A DNA stretch of 64,000 nucleotides from Ignelater luminosus. Lineage: Eukaryota > Arthropoda > Insecta > Coleoptera > Elateridae. A program made the translations under genes and the position numbers. The stretch lies in assembly GCA_011009095.1 (NCBI GenBank), contig VTPC01090616.1, positions 48,231-112,230 on the forward strand. Reading direction: 5' to 3'. Under the pieces are notes generated by a model, which did no database searches, was not told where the DNA came from, and saw nothing but the letters and a program-made list of their open reading frames with translations. This document shows positions 46,534 to 60,240 of this stretch, one piece after another (within the stretch, counting starts at the first letter, position 1; every line of letters starts with the position of its first letter).

Positions 46534-49431
46534 AATAATTTATCAAATTGTAATGAAATACCTCTTATTTAGTAATAACTTGCGCAGTTACCTGGAAGCG
46601 TTGGATAGCCTCAAAAAAATGTACATATTTCGCAATCTATTTTAATTTTGATAACAAAACAATTATGGAAAGTTATAATGTTCTGTCTTCTATATCCCCA
46701 TTTCTTCATCTTTTTAACCCTAGCACTTTCCTAAATGGAAAAGTTAGATTAACACTTCGCAACGCCCCTTGCAAAGACTTAATCTCATGCTGATGTGCTT
46801 ACCTACGTGCAAAAGACGATAAGAATATCTCCGCGAGTATAGTTCAAACTGTTTAGCTGTTCTGCTAGCAACGTTTTTCTTTTTTTACAAACGTTATTTT
46901 TATTTTTACAACTCCCCGGATACCTACTATGCACATCAGCCAATAATTTATATAGCAATAAATTTGTAACATTTTCATTTTAATTTAAAATTTTGGAATT
47001 ATGTACCTTGTCTCTCAAAATATTTTTTCCATTTCACTATTATCACAATAAATTGTATTTTTCATAGTTAATCTCTAGCGAGCTTTTTTACTCCCAAATG
47101 TGTTTTTCTCATTTTTCGATTTAGTAACGACAAAGTTACTTGTCCAAAAAACATAAAGACTTCTATCACGACTTTTATAACAATTATCTTCATTTACACA
47201 TTTCTAAAGAAAAAGAGTAAGAGTCTTTGATAAAACTTTGATTATCAAAGTTAAATAATTAAAACTTACTGTTTGTTAATAAATTTGCTTAGAAAAGAAA
47301 TCAGATCAAGAGTCAAACACGGCAATTATTTAATTTTGAGCGGTATTTCATTGAGAACTGATAAATCTCATAAAACAATAAAACACCCAGAAACTTTTCC
47401 TTTTTAATAGACGACCCGACCCGCCTTTTACACATAGCGAAATAATAAAATACAAAGGAAATTTGGGGTCAAAGATTTCAAATAAGCGATTAAGTTTTAC
47501 AGACGGATAGTACTAAATTAAAGCGTCGTGTCTTTGTAATCGGTATGGTAAACCAATTCAAAAGGGGCAAAATTATTAAGAAATCTGGAACTTTATGCAT
47601 CTTAAATTAAAGATCAAAAGAAAAAGTTACAGTCGCCACGCCGCCGAGTAGAATTTATTGAGATTGTTTTAATAACAATTAAATGAATTGCGAGGTGATC
47701 AACTACTAAATCAAAATACTTACTTTTTGATTTTGTGGAGTTTTTCTCTTAAATTTGGTTTGGATATTACTGAATTGTTTTAGTACCTATTTGCAAATTA
47801 ACTAATAAAAATATAAATCAACGATAGAAATGTAAAGAAGCCGTGAATTCTTCTTTTTAAAAACTTTATTTTACATAACCCTCGATTACAATTTAATATA
47901 AACTTTAATATAAAATTTAGATTTGAAATTAACAACAAATCACAAGAATTATAATATAAATTATAGATGTTTAACTATCTGCGAACAATTGGTAAGTATC
48001 GAAAAATACACTTGATTTGGTTTTTATACTATTATCAAATTAGAATACGTGACATAAATAATGTGTATTTGACTACGTGATTGATTAAATCAATCTAGGA
48101 AGAAAACATGGAAATTATAAAGGAAATATTTAATTATCAATTTTCTTAACGAAAGAAATTAATCACGTAGGCAAATTTGTGCAGCAATGGATTATTCCTA
48201 ATATAAACAGTTAAAAATAAGATAACACAAAGATTTCCTTAACATATTGATTAATATTAATGCTATAAAATTCATAAGGTAATTCGATCAACTTTGCATT
48301 TACATAATTTGCCTTAAATTTCTGACATTGTTATTTTACACAGAAGCAATACAGTATAAACGTTTTTAAAACAGGTTGTATTATCGTATACAACAGATTT
48401 ACCATAAAAGGTACGTCCTACAATGTTTAGTTTATGAAAATTTGAGATTTATTGAAACTCGTTTAATGTTAGCAGAGTGAAAAGCCGAACTAGTTTCTTG
48501 TAGAAATCCGAGAAATCTAAAGCAATACGAACGGAAAATGACATTTTATGATTATTACACACCAGAAAACCACAATGAAAGACGAGGTTTTTGAAGATAA
48601 AAATTTTTATTTATTACCACTCTGCAATCTTACGATTTACACAATCCTTTAATCATATTTTAAGTGATTCCGCATTAACAAGACTGCTACTGGCTGACAT
48701 TGTGATTTTTTAAATGCCTTTAATGATGTTTTAATGAAGCCGCCAATAAATGGAATTTCAAGGTCGTATTATGAAAACGAAATTTCAACAACTGGTCGAG
48801 TAAATTCACTGTTCTATTTAAACTGGTAGTAAGTAATATATTTTAAAAATAGTAGCCAAATTGTTAAAAATATTTTTTGTTGAGTAATTAAAGAAATCTA
48901 AAATAGACATGTAAAATAGGAATGAATAGGTAAGATAAAAATAGCGAGTATAGTTATTTTTACAATATTAACCTTTAACTGTGGGGATATTGTTTTCATT
49001 TTATTATTATTATTTAAGAGTGGTATTATTATCTACTTGCGCTTAAAATTTTATCGTTTGCTTAAAAATATAGTTTGCTGTATTTGTGCAGTGATTTTCT
49101 CAGTTTTCAAATATAGTAAACTTTACTTTCCTATAGTAATCATCGGAGCATTTATGATTATTTTCTCTTATTGTAACTAATAATTAAGAAAAAGCGTTGT
49201 TACATCGAAAACAGAGTTGAAGATTTCTAAAAATTGACAACTGTGACCACCAGTTTATTTTGTGTATTATCTTGTGTTAGTAAAGCAAAACACGATCACT
49301 TTCCGTACGTAACTTTCTCATAAAGGGTAATGGATGCCAGAGCCCATTCATTTGTAGGGTTCACGTTACCTGTGATTTTTTTTAAAAACGCTATTGTCTT
49401 ATAATATTGATGCTAATTGGCAAAATGATTG
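46534..49431. other. AT-rich region without recognised gene
   Basis: About 2.9 kb with no convincing coding or repeat structure. Confidence 0.5.
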
Positions 49432-49439
49432 GTTATGAC

Positions 49440-50750
49440 TAGAGATCGGATTTTATGCAAATTGCATATTCTTTAATATGTGCATATTTACAAGTTTCTG
49501 TGCTAATGTGTAAGAATTACATCATTTAAGGGCAATTTAACTTAATTATTATTTGCATATATTGCATATATTGAATCTTTTAGCATATTTAAGAACAAAA
49601 TGCATATTTATGTATTTTTCATGAATTTTAGTAGGTATTTAAATTTATCATTAAAATTTTCAAAATCCAATTGTTCCTTTTAAGAAAATGTTAATATTTT
49701 CTAAAGTGTATTCAAGTTAACATTTGCGGTAAAGTATTACGAGAAATTATATGTATTTTTATTATACACTGTCCGATGTCCGATGTCCGAAGCAGTCCCT
49801 TTATTGTATTCTATAGGAAGGGCGGTCGTACTGCTATAAAAATTCTCTGTAGCTAATGAAAGGTTGCTGAACTGATGTTTTGCAGTTCGGGGAAAAGCCA
49901 TAAATATACATTTCCTTTCCTATCAAACATCAACATCCAAATACACCACTGTCCCCACAACCAATAATAACTAGATGGGGTACATGAATTAAGGCTAAAA
50001 TTTTTCACACGAACAACTTTGACGGTTTAAAAACTATTGTTCTTCAATTGACAGATTATAGCATTGCTACTATATAGAGATGCAAAAAGCTGTTGCAATC
50101 TTCGGAATTGCCTCAACAGCTGGTATTTATTAAATGCAATTACAGTTTTGTAACGACTACAATTTCAAAATTAGAAGCACAGGATATGCCACTTTTATAA
50201 TTCACCGATGTAATAAATAATTTTGAAGAATATTGCAACAAAGTACGAAGTCAAGTAGGTGCTGCTACACTTCAAAAGTTTAATTATGTATCTACAAAAA
50301 ATAAGGGGTACCTAACATTAAGTAAGGTTGCAGAAGTTCTTCAAGGCAAGATTGTAGGAGATTGAGGTATGAACCTCACATTAATAGCCAAGCTGAAGAA
50401 TGCTCCAATTATATCGGTAGATGTTGAGAGAAGCTTTTCGATTTTCTATTAGAAAATTTTGTGTACTAGTAATTAATTGTTTGAGGAATGTAAAGTAACC
50501 AATATTATGTTAATGCATTTTTAAGTTAAGTTAATTATGAAAAATATCAAATTTATTGTAAAATATACATACGAAAATTATATTTTTTAAAAATTAAAGG
50601 TACATGTTTTATTATTACTACTGTTAAAGCTTATCACACTTAAAATGATTTGCTGCATATATCCTTATTTCGTCTGCATATTTTATAAAAAATGAGTGCA
50701 TATATATGCGCATATTTTAAATTTTTTTCTTGCATATTTTCCGATCTTTA
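49440..50750 (+). mobile_element. hAT transposon remnant with 8-bp target duplication
   Basis: The ends TAGAGATCGG (49440) and inverted CCGATCTTTA (to 50750) are flanked by GTTATGAC (49432-49439) and CTTATGAC (50751-50758), matching at 7 of 8 bases. That is the length hAT transposases create. Subterminal GCATATT motifs are abundant at both ends. The plus strand around 50160-50440 reads TKLEAQDMPLL, NNFEEYCNKVRSQVGAATLQ, KNKGYLTLSKVAEVLQGKIV and LKNAPIISVDVERSFSIF. The last is the conserved core of the hAT C-terminal dimerisation domain. Stops and loss of the catalytic part make it inactive. The TIR resembles the MITE at 5237-5525. A short GTCCGAT tandem triplet lies at about 49771-49793. Confidence 0.85.
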
Positions 50751-50758
50751 CTTATGAC

Positions 50759-51700
50759 GATGGGCATTAAAGACCTCTTGAAAAACTTTGCAAGGGTATT
50801 GGTTTAAGATCAGCAGTTTCATAACTCATTACTTAACAATTTTCCTTTGTAAAATTGAAAATATATAAATTATCCAAATATTGTGTATTAATCTTCTTAT
50901 TGTATTATTTTATTTAAGTAAATTTTTTGATTAACTTTTATTTAAGATGACACTTTAGAATAAAAAATTTTTTCTGAATTTTCTTTTGGTTAATTTATTT
51001 TAATCTTCTGCTACACCCTTGTTTCCAATTTATTTAAAGTCGATTGACTGGCTTTTCTCATATCTACCATACATATAGCTGCTTTTATAGGTTCTGGTTT
51101 TTTATTATATCTAACAACCTAATACAATATGATCATCTCTTATGGTACAATTAGTACTAACTAAGTTTTAAGTCTGTTGTCTTTGATTTACTAACTTAAC
51201 ACGACATATGTTTCTGATATTAATACCAGATTTGGGATGTTACCCAGTACAGTAAAGTTTGCTATTAATTATAGAATCATTATTGATTTTCATAATTAAG
51301 GGAAGGTTAATGTTTGATGCGTTTGTATCCTGTTCGCTTTAACAATAATGAACCCATGAAACTGTTTTGATTTAAAATTATTGAAAGTTCCTTCCTAAAC
51401 AAATTATGCAATTTGATGTGATATTCTATAATTAATATAAGGAGCTTGTTCTCAATTTTGTTCCAATTTTACTTGGTTGCAACTCATCAGAATATTAAGT
51501 AATAAAAAATATTCTCATAGAAGTTTTCCAGAAAATGCCTTTTGTTAGTTGGACTTGTTGCAATTTGAAAGGAAGAACTGTAGTTGTTGCGTTTTGAAAA
51601 CAAAAGAACAACGGAAGTAACACAAAAACAATTAGAAGTAGGTAAGATTCTACGATATAACGAAAAGAACCTATTTACTTAAAGTAAGACAACTTGATTT
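50759..51700. other. AT-rich spacer
   Basis: No gene was seen. A GTTGCGTTTTGA phrase near 51586 recurs near 53473 on the other side of the next pseudogene and may be part of that element's flank. Confidence 0.4.
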
Positions 51701-53130
51701 TTAAGTTTTAATCTCAGTCTCTTCGTTCATGCATGTACAAGCTTCTTCGGTTGGAAAACGTTCTTCGTCAATAAAGTTGTCTCTCAGAATTTCAAAATAC
51801 CATAACAAATCTTCATCTATTATCCAATTGTCTCCAAATGCCGCTATTAAAAGATTAGCAGCAGATTTTTCTTTATCTTTAATTATACGAATTTTTTAGC
51901 AGAATCAGCATTCCGATAAAGCGTTTGGGAATTTACCTTCACTTTTCGTTTAGCAGATGTAACGGTCTTTCTAATTAAAATTCTTTTTTGTTCGTTAATT
52001 CCCTCAAGTCTTTCCAAAACAGAGAGTAAACCTTTCAAGTTGGATACTTTCCAGTCCTTCTGGTAATATAATTTTTTTGTGTCCACGAAATTCTTTTTCT
52101 ATTCTGCCGAAGACTCGATCTGCTGGTAAGTAGAAATGTCCTCTAACAGAAATTCTCTTACTTGTTCAGGGGACTCGTTTAGCAACCACCACATCAAAAC
52201 GTAGACAACATGAGTATTTTTATTTTATGAATGTCATTAGTGAAGTTGTACTTTCTTAAATAGTCTAACAGAGCTGAACCAATCTCGTTTGATTCTCGGC
52301 CACTTGTGTCTTTAGTCCAAACATATAAAACAGGATTTCTTGCTGCTACATCAACTATGCACGAGGAATTAAATCCTATTTGATGTGAGTAATACGTCGC
52401 TTGATTTACCAACTTCGGCAAGTTTTGGACTTGTTGTAAGTTGAAACATATTTTTATTGCATTGTCCTCGGTTCTTTTATTAATAGATTGAATTACTTTG
52501 CTTTAAATTTATGTACTTGCAACTCAGGTAGTAGATCACCTATTTCCTCCTTCGATTTTGCTTTGCAAAAGTAATATTAAGTCTTTCGCAATAGCTGTAG
52601 ATGTCTGTGGCTGGAGATCCAAAGTTCAAATTGAAGTTTCTGGAGAATATTTTATAAAAAACAAAAATCGTCACCTTCAAATTATTGGTAACGTCTTTGT
52701 TGTACATTTTCCACATTTTAGAAATAGTAAGAGTGGATGGAACAACAATCGTTGCGGTTTATTCCCATTATAATAAGTCTCGCGTGCTTCGAAGTTTCTA
52801 ATAAAATCTTTTATGCTCTCTCTACGAACACTTATATTGTGAGAACGTCTATTGCCTCCTTTTCTGTCAGTTATCTCAACTCTTTCTCTCTTATGCCTTG
52901 CTACAGATTATACGTGTCTTGTGGATATTTTGAACAAACACTCAAGAAATTTTCGATAGACTAAGTATTCAGTGTTGCCTCTGCGAATCACGTACTGGAT
53001 TTGAAATCTGTGAGGTTTATGGGACTTTACTTTGACTATCTCACAGGATAATCTAGCATTTTGATTTTGGTGATTCCTGTTTTTGAAAAATATGGATTTG
53101 GCGTGTTGCATCGATTCAAAACATGGTGCA
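51701..53130 (-). pseudogene. Decayed multicopy arthropod transposon-like protein
   Basis: Read on the minus strand from about 53130. The start region has KVKSHKPHRFQIQYVIRRGN and EYLVYRKFLECLFKISTRHV. Next come SKMWKMYN near 52715 and KIFSRNFNLNFGSPATDIC near 52650-52600, ending in cysteines. At 52421-52194 is LVNQATYYSHQIGFNSSCIV, then YVWTKDTSGRESNEIGSAL. At 52110-52000 HFYLPADRVFGRIEKEFRG and KKIILPEGLESIQLERF follow in another frame. The tail (51860-51704) reads LIAAFGDNWIIDEDLLWYFE and FIDEERFPTEEACTCMNEET, ending at the stop at 51701. I recognise this order from multicopy uncharacterised insect proteins likely carried by a mobile element. Several frameshifts mean no intact protein can be made. 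Its catalytic chemistry is unknown to me. Confidence 0.65.
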
Positions 53131-56100
53131 TTACACTAAAATTTATTCTTAACGGGATGAGGACATGGTTTTTTCCAATTTGCTAATTGTAGGTCCTTTG
53201 CAGCGTATCTATATTAAACATGCTAGTTTTAAAACATAACCCATAAAAACAAAAATTGTCTTACCTTAAATGTTTTTCAGTGGAGTTCCTGTTTATTTTA
53301 GCTTTTACCTTCTTTCTGGTTACACGATTGCTCTCTGGGACAGTTACTAGATCCATTCTTTTATGATAATTAACGAAATAAATAAATTAATAAAATAAAC
53401 GATGGTTACTTTGTTGCGTATAATCCCAAGAATGGACATGTTGCGCTATGAATACAATATATTTCAGACTTGTTGCGTTTTGATAGTTTACAGGAAACTT
53501 TACGTTGGATTTCATTAGACATGTTATGTTTAAAAATAAAAAAAATATACCAAGCTGTCTCACTCCTTTTAATGTGTGTAACGCCATCTCTAACTCAAAT
53601 TTAACAAAATTGAGAACAACTCCTCATGTACCGTTGATATACAACACATTGATTGTTAACAAAAGTTTAAAATTATTCCTATTTAAGTTGAATCTGGATA
53701 AGTAAAACAAACTTTCCTAAACGAGTCTTCTTTAAATAAAATCATTTTATTCCCGTTGAAGTAAATCCTTTTAAATATTGCATTTTTTGAAACTGGTCAG
53801 CGTATTTTTGTAGTACTAAGTTTCTATTAATGTAAGATCTTAATACCTTTTTTAAATCATAACAGCCAATTTGAGCGTAGCCAGAAGAGTTAGATAATTG
53901 ATTTACTTTAGATTTTACTAAAATTACTTTTTATAAGCGTTCTGATCACTTGTGAGATTACTGTGTGATAATCTAGTATTAGAACAACAAACTAACCCTA
54001 CTAGGTTTTTTAATCAAGCCAAATGAGTAAAAGATTGATCACTCTGATGTAATAATAATTATAAAAGTTTTGTTTGCTTTAAAGGCATAAGTATCTTTTT
54101 GGACAGCCTATATTCTGCAATGTTACAATTGAATTTGAGTTTAATCCAACATTATAATTTTAGGCATTTACCCTTTTAGTATACCTACTAAATGTATTAG
54201 AATTAGTTCTGAATGAAAGTTATTGACACTGTTAATAACAAATTAAAAGCACATGAAAATTATAACAAAAACTATAATAATATTGCGTTACCAATAGAAT
54301 TTGTGTGATTTTTAACCTCAATAAATATGTCAGGTATTTTAATAAAGCATAATGCATTATTATGTAACATTTAAAGACCGAATTTCTAGAGAATCCACTG
54401 ATTTGTGTAGAAAGTGTAAAATTAAAAATTAGTAGTTTTTCTAAGAAAAGGTTTATTATTTATGCTGCATTTATTAATGCCTATTTGCGTTGTAGGTTCT
54501 TATTTCGGTAATTTTTGTTAATTTGTATTCTAAGCAATTCAGACAAAAAACAATACGGGGACATTAATTTTAGATCTAGTTCCGAGAATTTAAACTTGAA
54601 GGAATCCGTTGTAAAGGCCCATCAATTAAAACAAATCTTTTTAATATGTCTCTTCAGAGAACCAATATATTTATATTCTCAGTATTTATACTGAATCATT
54701 TCCATTGAGAACATTTTGCAACAGAGGTTGTGCACGACAAAAAGTATAAAATTAATGGTAAGGCTCAAATCCACTTTCCTTCTAAAGAGCATCTACAAAT
54801 CTAAAAATTCAACCCAAAGTTACTTTAGGTTTATGAACTTTTTTCGTTGAGATGACGTCTCTGCTTTAAAATTAGTTTTCTTCTTTTAGCCTATTGTTCC
54901 TTTCATACTTGAAATTACAAAAATAACAAAAGTAAAACATAAAACAAATTAATAATCCTTTCAATGTTCACAAAATGATTTTCTTCCAGAATCGGAAATC
55001 TGAAAATAAAAGTAATTTAAGCTCGAACAAAAGGAAAAGCCATTCAAAAATGCACCTTTGTTCAACGGAATTTCCTTTATTTAAAAATAATTCTGACTTT
55101 AATTAAGGTAGTTAGGCATGTAAAGCAAAGAGATCTAATAAGATGAATACTAAGAATTCGTTTTAAATTTCTTTTGCAAGTATAATAGTAACAATTTTAT
55201 TAAAAGTTTTTTGTACTTAATTTATGTAACTCAAGGAGTTTTTATCCTATAACAATTACTATAAAGTTGAAAAGTCTTTGAATAATCAAATTATGCTAAC
55301 CAGGAAGATAATATTGTCATTCAATTTTCTGGCTCACAGGAAGCAATTTTGCTACGTGTTATGAAAACCGGCGTATAATGCATTCTAATACTTTTTCAAA
55401 ACAGATCGATTAGTTTTCTTTTCATTCTGCCGCATGCGAAAAATATTTTTCAGATTACTTGAGGTGTTGTAGAGAAGAAGATTTAATAAAATCCTGTATA
55501 GTATATTTTTATGATCGAATACAAACGAAATAAAGCATAAATGCATGAACAATAGAATGTTCTAGATAATTGCAAATTTCAATTGTGTCGTCAATGTGTA
55601 CATGGATGCATATTATAGTACATAATTGAGTTACAATAATGGTATTTATTACTCTAAAGCGGTTTTAACGCTAATGTTATTTTAGATTTTTTGTAGTAGG
55701 TTTTGATTCTCAAGAATGAACTGATTTTAGATAATCTTTTGAGTAACTGTGTCAGTAGTATTAGAAATGAGAAGCCTTTATCTCGAGATAACCTTCGAAA
55801 GTAAACAATCTTAGATGACTAACATAAATATAGCTTTTAGAACAAGAGGGACAGAATAATTGCATAATAATCTTGCACGGATTACTAAAACATGGAAAGT
55901 TAAAGCAGAAAATACAGTTTTAGTACAAGTTCCTAATAAATTGAATGTAACTAAAATTCTAACTTGAAGAATAATAACGTACGTTGCTTAGCTCCCTTTA
56001 AAAATTAGAGGTACAACATTGGCAAAACGATTCAGTAAAATAATGTACATCTTTTAGAAATGCCCAGTAGTACTGATATGCTTTCCTTCTTGTTTGTGTA

Positions 56101-56217
56101 ATTTATTTTTGTTCTATTTGTTGCATTTGTGTAGACACTACTTCTCATTGTGGAATTATACTTAGTAGTGATTATTTCGCAATTACTCCCGTTTGCGTTA
56201 GCAACTGTGGACCTACA
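53131..56217. other. AT-rich region without recognised gene
   Basis: The first 400 bases may be the 5' flank of the minus-strand transposon-like gene. The rest shows no gene, RNA gene or paired ends. Confidence 0.45.
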
Positions 56218-56219
56218 TA

Positions 56220-56640
56220 CACGATGGTGCGTTTGATTCCGCACCATAGGAAAATAGCAGGTGTTTTTGAAAGTCCTGCTTCTCACAACGTTATCAAGGA
56301 AAATTTTGTTAATGTGTCGGCTAAGTAGGTAAACTTTAGAAAAATTGTAAATATATAAAAAAAGTAATAAAATTTCTTAACATTAGATCATTAAATAATA
56401 AATAACCTAAACTATCATAAAATTCAAGATTATCATTCTGAGTGCTGCAGCATTACAACACTGTTCTGATTTCGCAATTGATAATGTACGGTTTTTTTTT
56501 TGTTGAAATGAAGGTTTTTTACCTACTCCACCGACATAATATCAAAATTTCCCTTGAAAACAGTATGGGAGATAGAAATTTCAATAAATTCAAAAATACT
56601 TACTATTTCCCTATGGTGCGGAGTTCAATGCACCACCCTG
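56220..56640. mobile_element. TA-flanked MITE, 421 bp
   Basis: CACGATGGTGCGTTTGATTC plus CGCACCATAGGAAAATAG at the left is mirrored at the right by CTATTTCCCTATGGTGCGG and TTCAATGCACCACCCTG. The TIRs are about 45 bp and imperfect. TA flanks both ends (56218-56219 and 56641-56642). Each TIR also contains its own small inverted GGTGCG/CGCACC pair. No transposase is present. The CAGGGTG-type terminus resembles the DUF4817-type mariner group seen elsewhere in the window. Confidence 0.8.
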
Positions 56641-56642
56641 TA

Positions 56643-59600
56643 TATGCATCGTTTTACGGTCAAATAACTTCAAAACAGAAATAAAATATGACCGACTAAC
56701 TGTAAAATTGGAACGGAATGGCTTTGATCTAAGAAATGAAAGTCGGAGTCCTCGCTAAAGCCTAATTGGATTTAGCTCAAGTAATCAAACGCGACAAATA
56801 CATAAGCGCCTTCATATAAAATAGCTTTTAATCACATTTTGCGACTTTCAACCGCTTACAATGTTCGTAGAAAAATGTATAGATACGATACTGTAATCCA
56901 ATATTCCCGAGTTTTAAAACAGTTTGACGAACATACTAGCGAATTCTTCAAACGCTCTTTTCGGCAATACCACTAAATTTTAAAAGAATTTATAATAAGG
57001 TTTGTAAAGGACCAGAGTAAGAAATTTTTAAATTAAATTGCAACTGACAATGAGATGCATCATTTTTTACAACACTAACGGAGTTTTAAAAATCCACATT
57101 TTATCACTCGCTACTTCAAAGTCTGGACTATCCAGGGCTGCACCCCTTCTATGAATTGACCATCGATAGCTTGATTACTTATCAGCGTAGAACTAATTGA
57201 GTCATTTCAAATATTTGATATGTCTACACGTTTATTTAAGGAAATCAGAATTCTGGATAGAAATACAATTAATTTAGATAGAAATTTAAAACAAAACATA
57301 TGCTAGATGTTAAAGGGTTAAAATGTAGTATATTACTTTTAAGTAAGGTTCAGGTTTAATATTATTTATAGTTATTACATTAAGTTAGGAAATGAACCAA
57401 CAATTAGAAAAAAATACATAAAAACTGGAATCTTATGTAAGTATCTTAACTAGTAGTAAAAGATATGTAAAACACAATCAGAAAAAAAAGTCATAATACT
57501 AATAAATTATTCCTTGTAGCTTGTAAACTGTAGAATAAATATGAAACCAAAAATTATACATTAACATAAACAAACAAAACATGTTGCGCCAATTAAATAT
57601 TGCTGATGATAAACAATGAAAATATTACGTATTATGTGATAGTTTAAGCAAAATATCCAACTATAACTTCTGTAGTTTACTACTTTGCTGAAGAAGGAAA
57701 TTTCGAAACGTTTAATGAAAAAACAATAAATAAATGTATTGCATAAAATTATATGTCTTTGATTGGATTATTAGTTTATTACAAATTCCGCAAACAAGTA
57801 AAGGCTGTAAAAACCAACATCATCTAAACGAAATATAATTAATTTCTGATTGCAGTATCTTAAGAAATAATTTTTATAACTGAAAGTAGAGTTATCAAAA
57901 TTTGCAGATATCAACTTAACACAGTTAACAAAATTACCTAACACTTACAATTAATTAGAAGCATTTGGAATTGAAATGAAGTTTCTTCTCTAGTGCTTGC
58001 CAGCAGTTACCTAGTGATACCGCTGCTATACAATCTTAAAGACTTCTACTTGTAGCAATTTAGGGCAAGATACTTTTTTTGCTATTAATCTTTAGGAAAA
58101 TTTATAAAGTCTCTTCTTCGAAACAATTTTATAAATGAATCTGCCGAATTATCATCAGAAGTATTTTAGAATGTCACTCAGCCACTTTCAAGGTTTAAGT
58201 TCTACTTTTTGTTCTATCTATTATCTTTGATGAGTTTCTTTTGCAGGTTAATTTGGATAGATTTAGTGTTTACTCTTTTAAATGATTTCTTTCTCCCATA
58301 AAGTCTCTAATATAAGCAAATCTCGGTGCATATACTTAGTACCTAATATACATAGCTAATTGCTTTTCTGTTCATTTTTGTTCTAGATTTTTGCAGTTTT
58401 GTTTCGTATTTTTGGTCAGTCCGTGGTAAGAACCTCAACTTCCTCATTAACATGTAAATTTGCGAATTCTACTTTTCTACTTTAATTGATTAAATTGTCT
58501 CGGTTAAAGTTCGTAAGGCTGTGAAAATCTGAAAACAATGACCTTGTGGTAATTCCATTCTTAGTGCAGTAACTTATAATTGCCAGTGGTTTTTTGAATT
58601 CAAATGTTCACCGGAGATTTTACATCGATGTTGAATTAATGTTTAACCAAAAAATTCAGTTGTACTAAAGAGTCAATAGTCAAACTAATCGATAATTCTT
58701 ATCATTTAAGATTTATCCCCGTGCTTCTACGTTCTTGAATAAAAGTCGCCTATAAAGTTCAGAAAGTAAAGATTAAGCTTGTGATAGGGATGTTTTAAAC
58801 GCAATTTCGTCTCTTTTTCAATTTTAGCAAAACAAACAAAAACATGTTTACTTATAATTTCTTTTTGTAAAACCATTATATCTCATGTAGTATAGTTGAT
58901 CCATCTCAGTTAGAAAACATATTTAAGAACCTTTACCTTAACTCGTGAAAAGATTGACTTCTGAACTTTTACAACTTAATACCTTAACGGTTTTTTAACT
59001 TTTATATCGGTACCTATAACCATCTATAACTCAAAAGATTTCTACGAATTGTTTTATAGCGGAAGTGGTAACTGACAAATTACTTTGTGTATTCATGAAT
59101 ATTGTATTACGTGCGCTATAACTTTGTTTAAAACGAAGATAGAATAGGTGATATCAGACTGTATTTACCCCCGGGCGTATCCCGAATCCCGAAGGCAATT
59201 ATGTTTTAATATAAAGTAGAAATTTCTTCTTTAAGCAAGATTATTTTACAAAAAAAAATTGGAAGATTTATTTTACATTTGCTTATCAAAAGATACTGGA
59301 ATAAGAAATAAAATATTCAAACCAATAAGTGTCTCAATTTTATGAAAAATAACATAAAAAACTTATGAAATACATTTTTGCAAACAAACTACTGCACAAA
59401 TGAAAATGGAAATGGCAAAACAAATTTTATTTTTAAATATTTCTGAGTTCAAGAATTTCAGGATGCTCCTGTTTTATTAAAAACTTACTTTCATTGAACA
59501 CCTGAATGCGATTAGCAATAATTTTTACCAGACCTTTTAAATGAAATTTTTCTTGAATTATTGTTTTTTAAACAACAATACTGCCTTATAACGAGAAAAA

Positions 59601-60240
59601 CTAATGGAGAGGGCTTCTTTTAAATAATGCAAAAATTTGCAGAAAAGCTGTATAGTTTTATAGTGCTTAGACAGCTTGCAGCAACTGGTGAAAGATTCAA
59701 CTTCTTTGAGTCAGGTGGTTCAGGAACTGTTTGAATTCCATGTTTCTAGTTTTTTGGCTATCTGTCCATCTCTTATTAGATCGGTATACATTTTAAATCT
59801 TGCTTATTACTTTGAAAATTTTTAGTTTCAGAGGCCAAATTGTCTTATTTTTTATTTTTAATTAGATTCAATAAGGGTCTGTTAGTAATACAAAAATCAT
59901 CCATTTTTGGGTAGAAAACATAAAACTTCAAATTACAGTAATGGATTAACTAGGCAGTTGATACTTCTTCAAGATATTCTTAATTGATGCTTGATATTGC
60001 TTTTGATATTTTAGTAACTTAATTATTATACTGTTTTCTTTATTTCTTCAATTAGCACAAACATGCTCAGCTGAGTATAAGTTAATCATTTGAAAGTTAG
60101 GTTTCATCTTTTGCTTGCAGTTTTAAACGTAATACACATGCGTTGCATATTTTTCTTAATTATATTTAGTTATTTAGCAGGTATTATTACGTTAGCAAGG
60201 TTTTTGTTCATTTGCTTCTTAAAATTACCTTCCCACAACA
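56643..60240. other. AT-rich region without recognised gene
   Basis: No gene or paired inverted ends were found. A CCCCCGGGCG patch at about 59168 and a phrase like GGAAATTTCGAAACGTTT at 57698-57715 look like repeat fragments. Confidence 0.45.
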
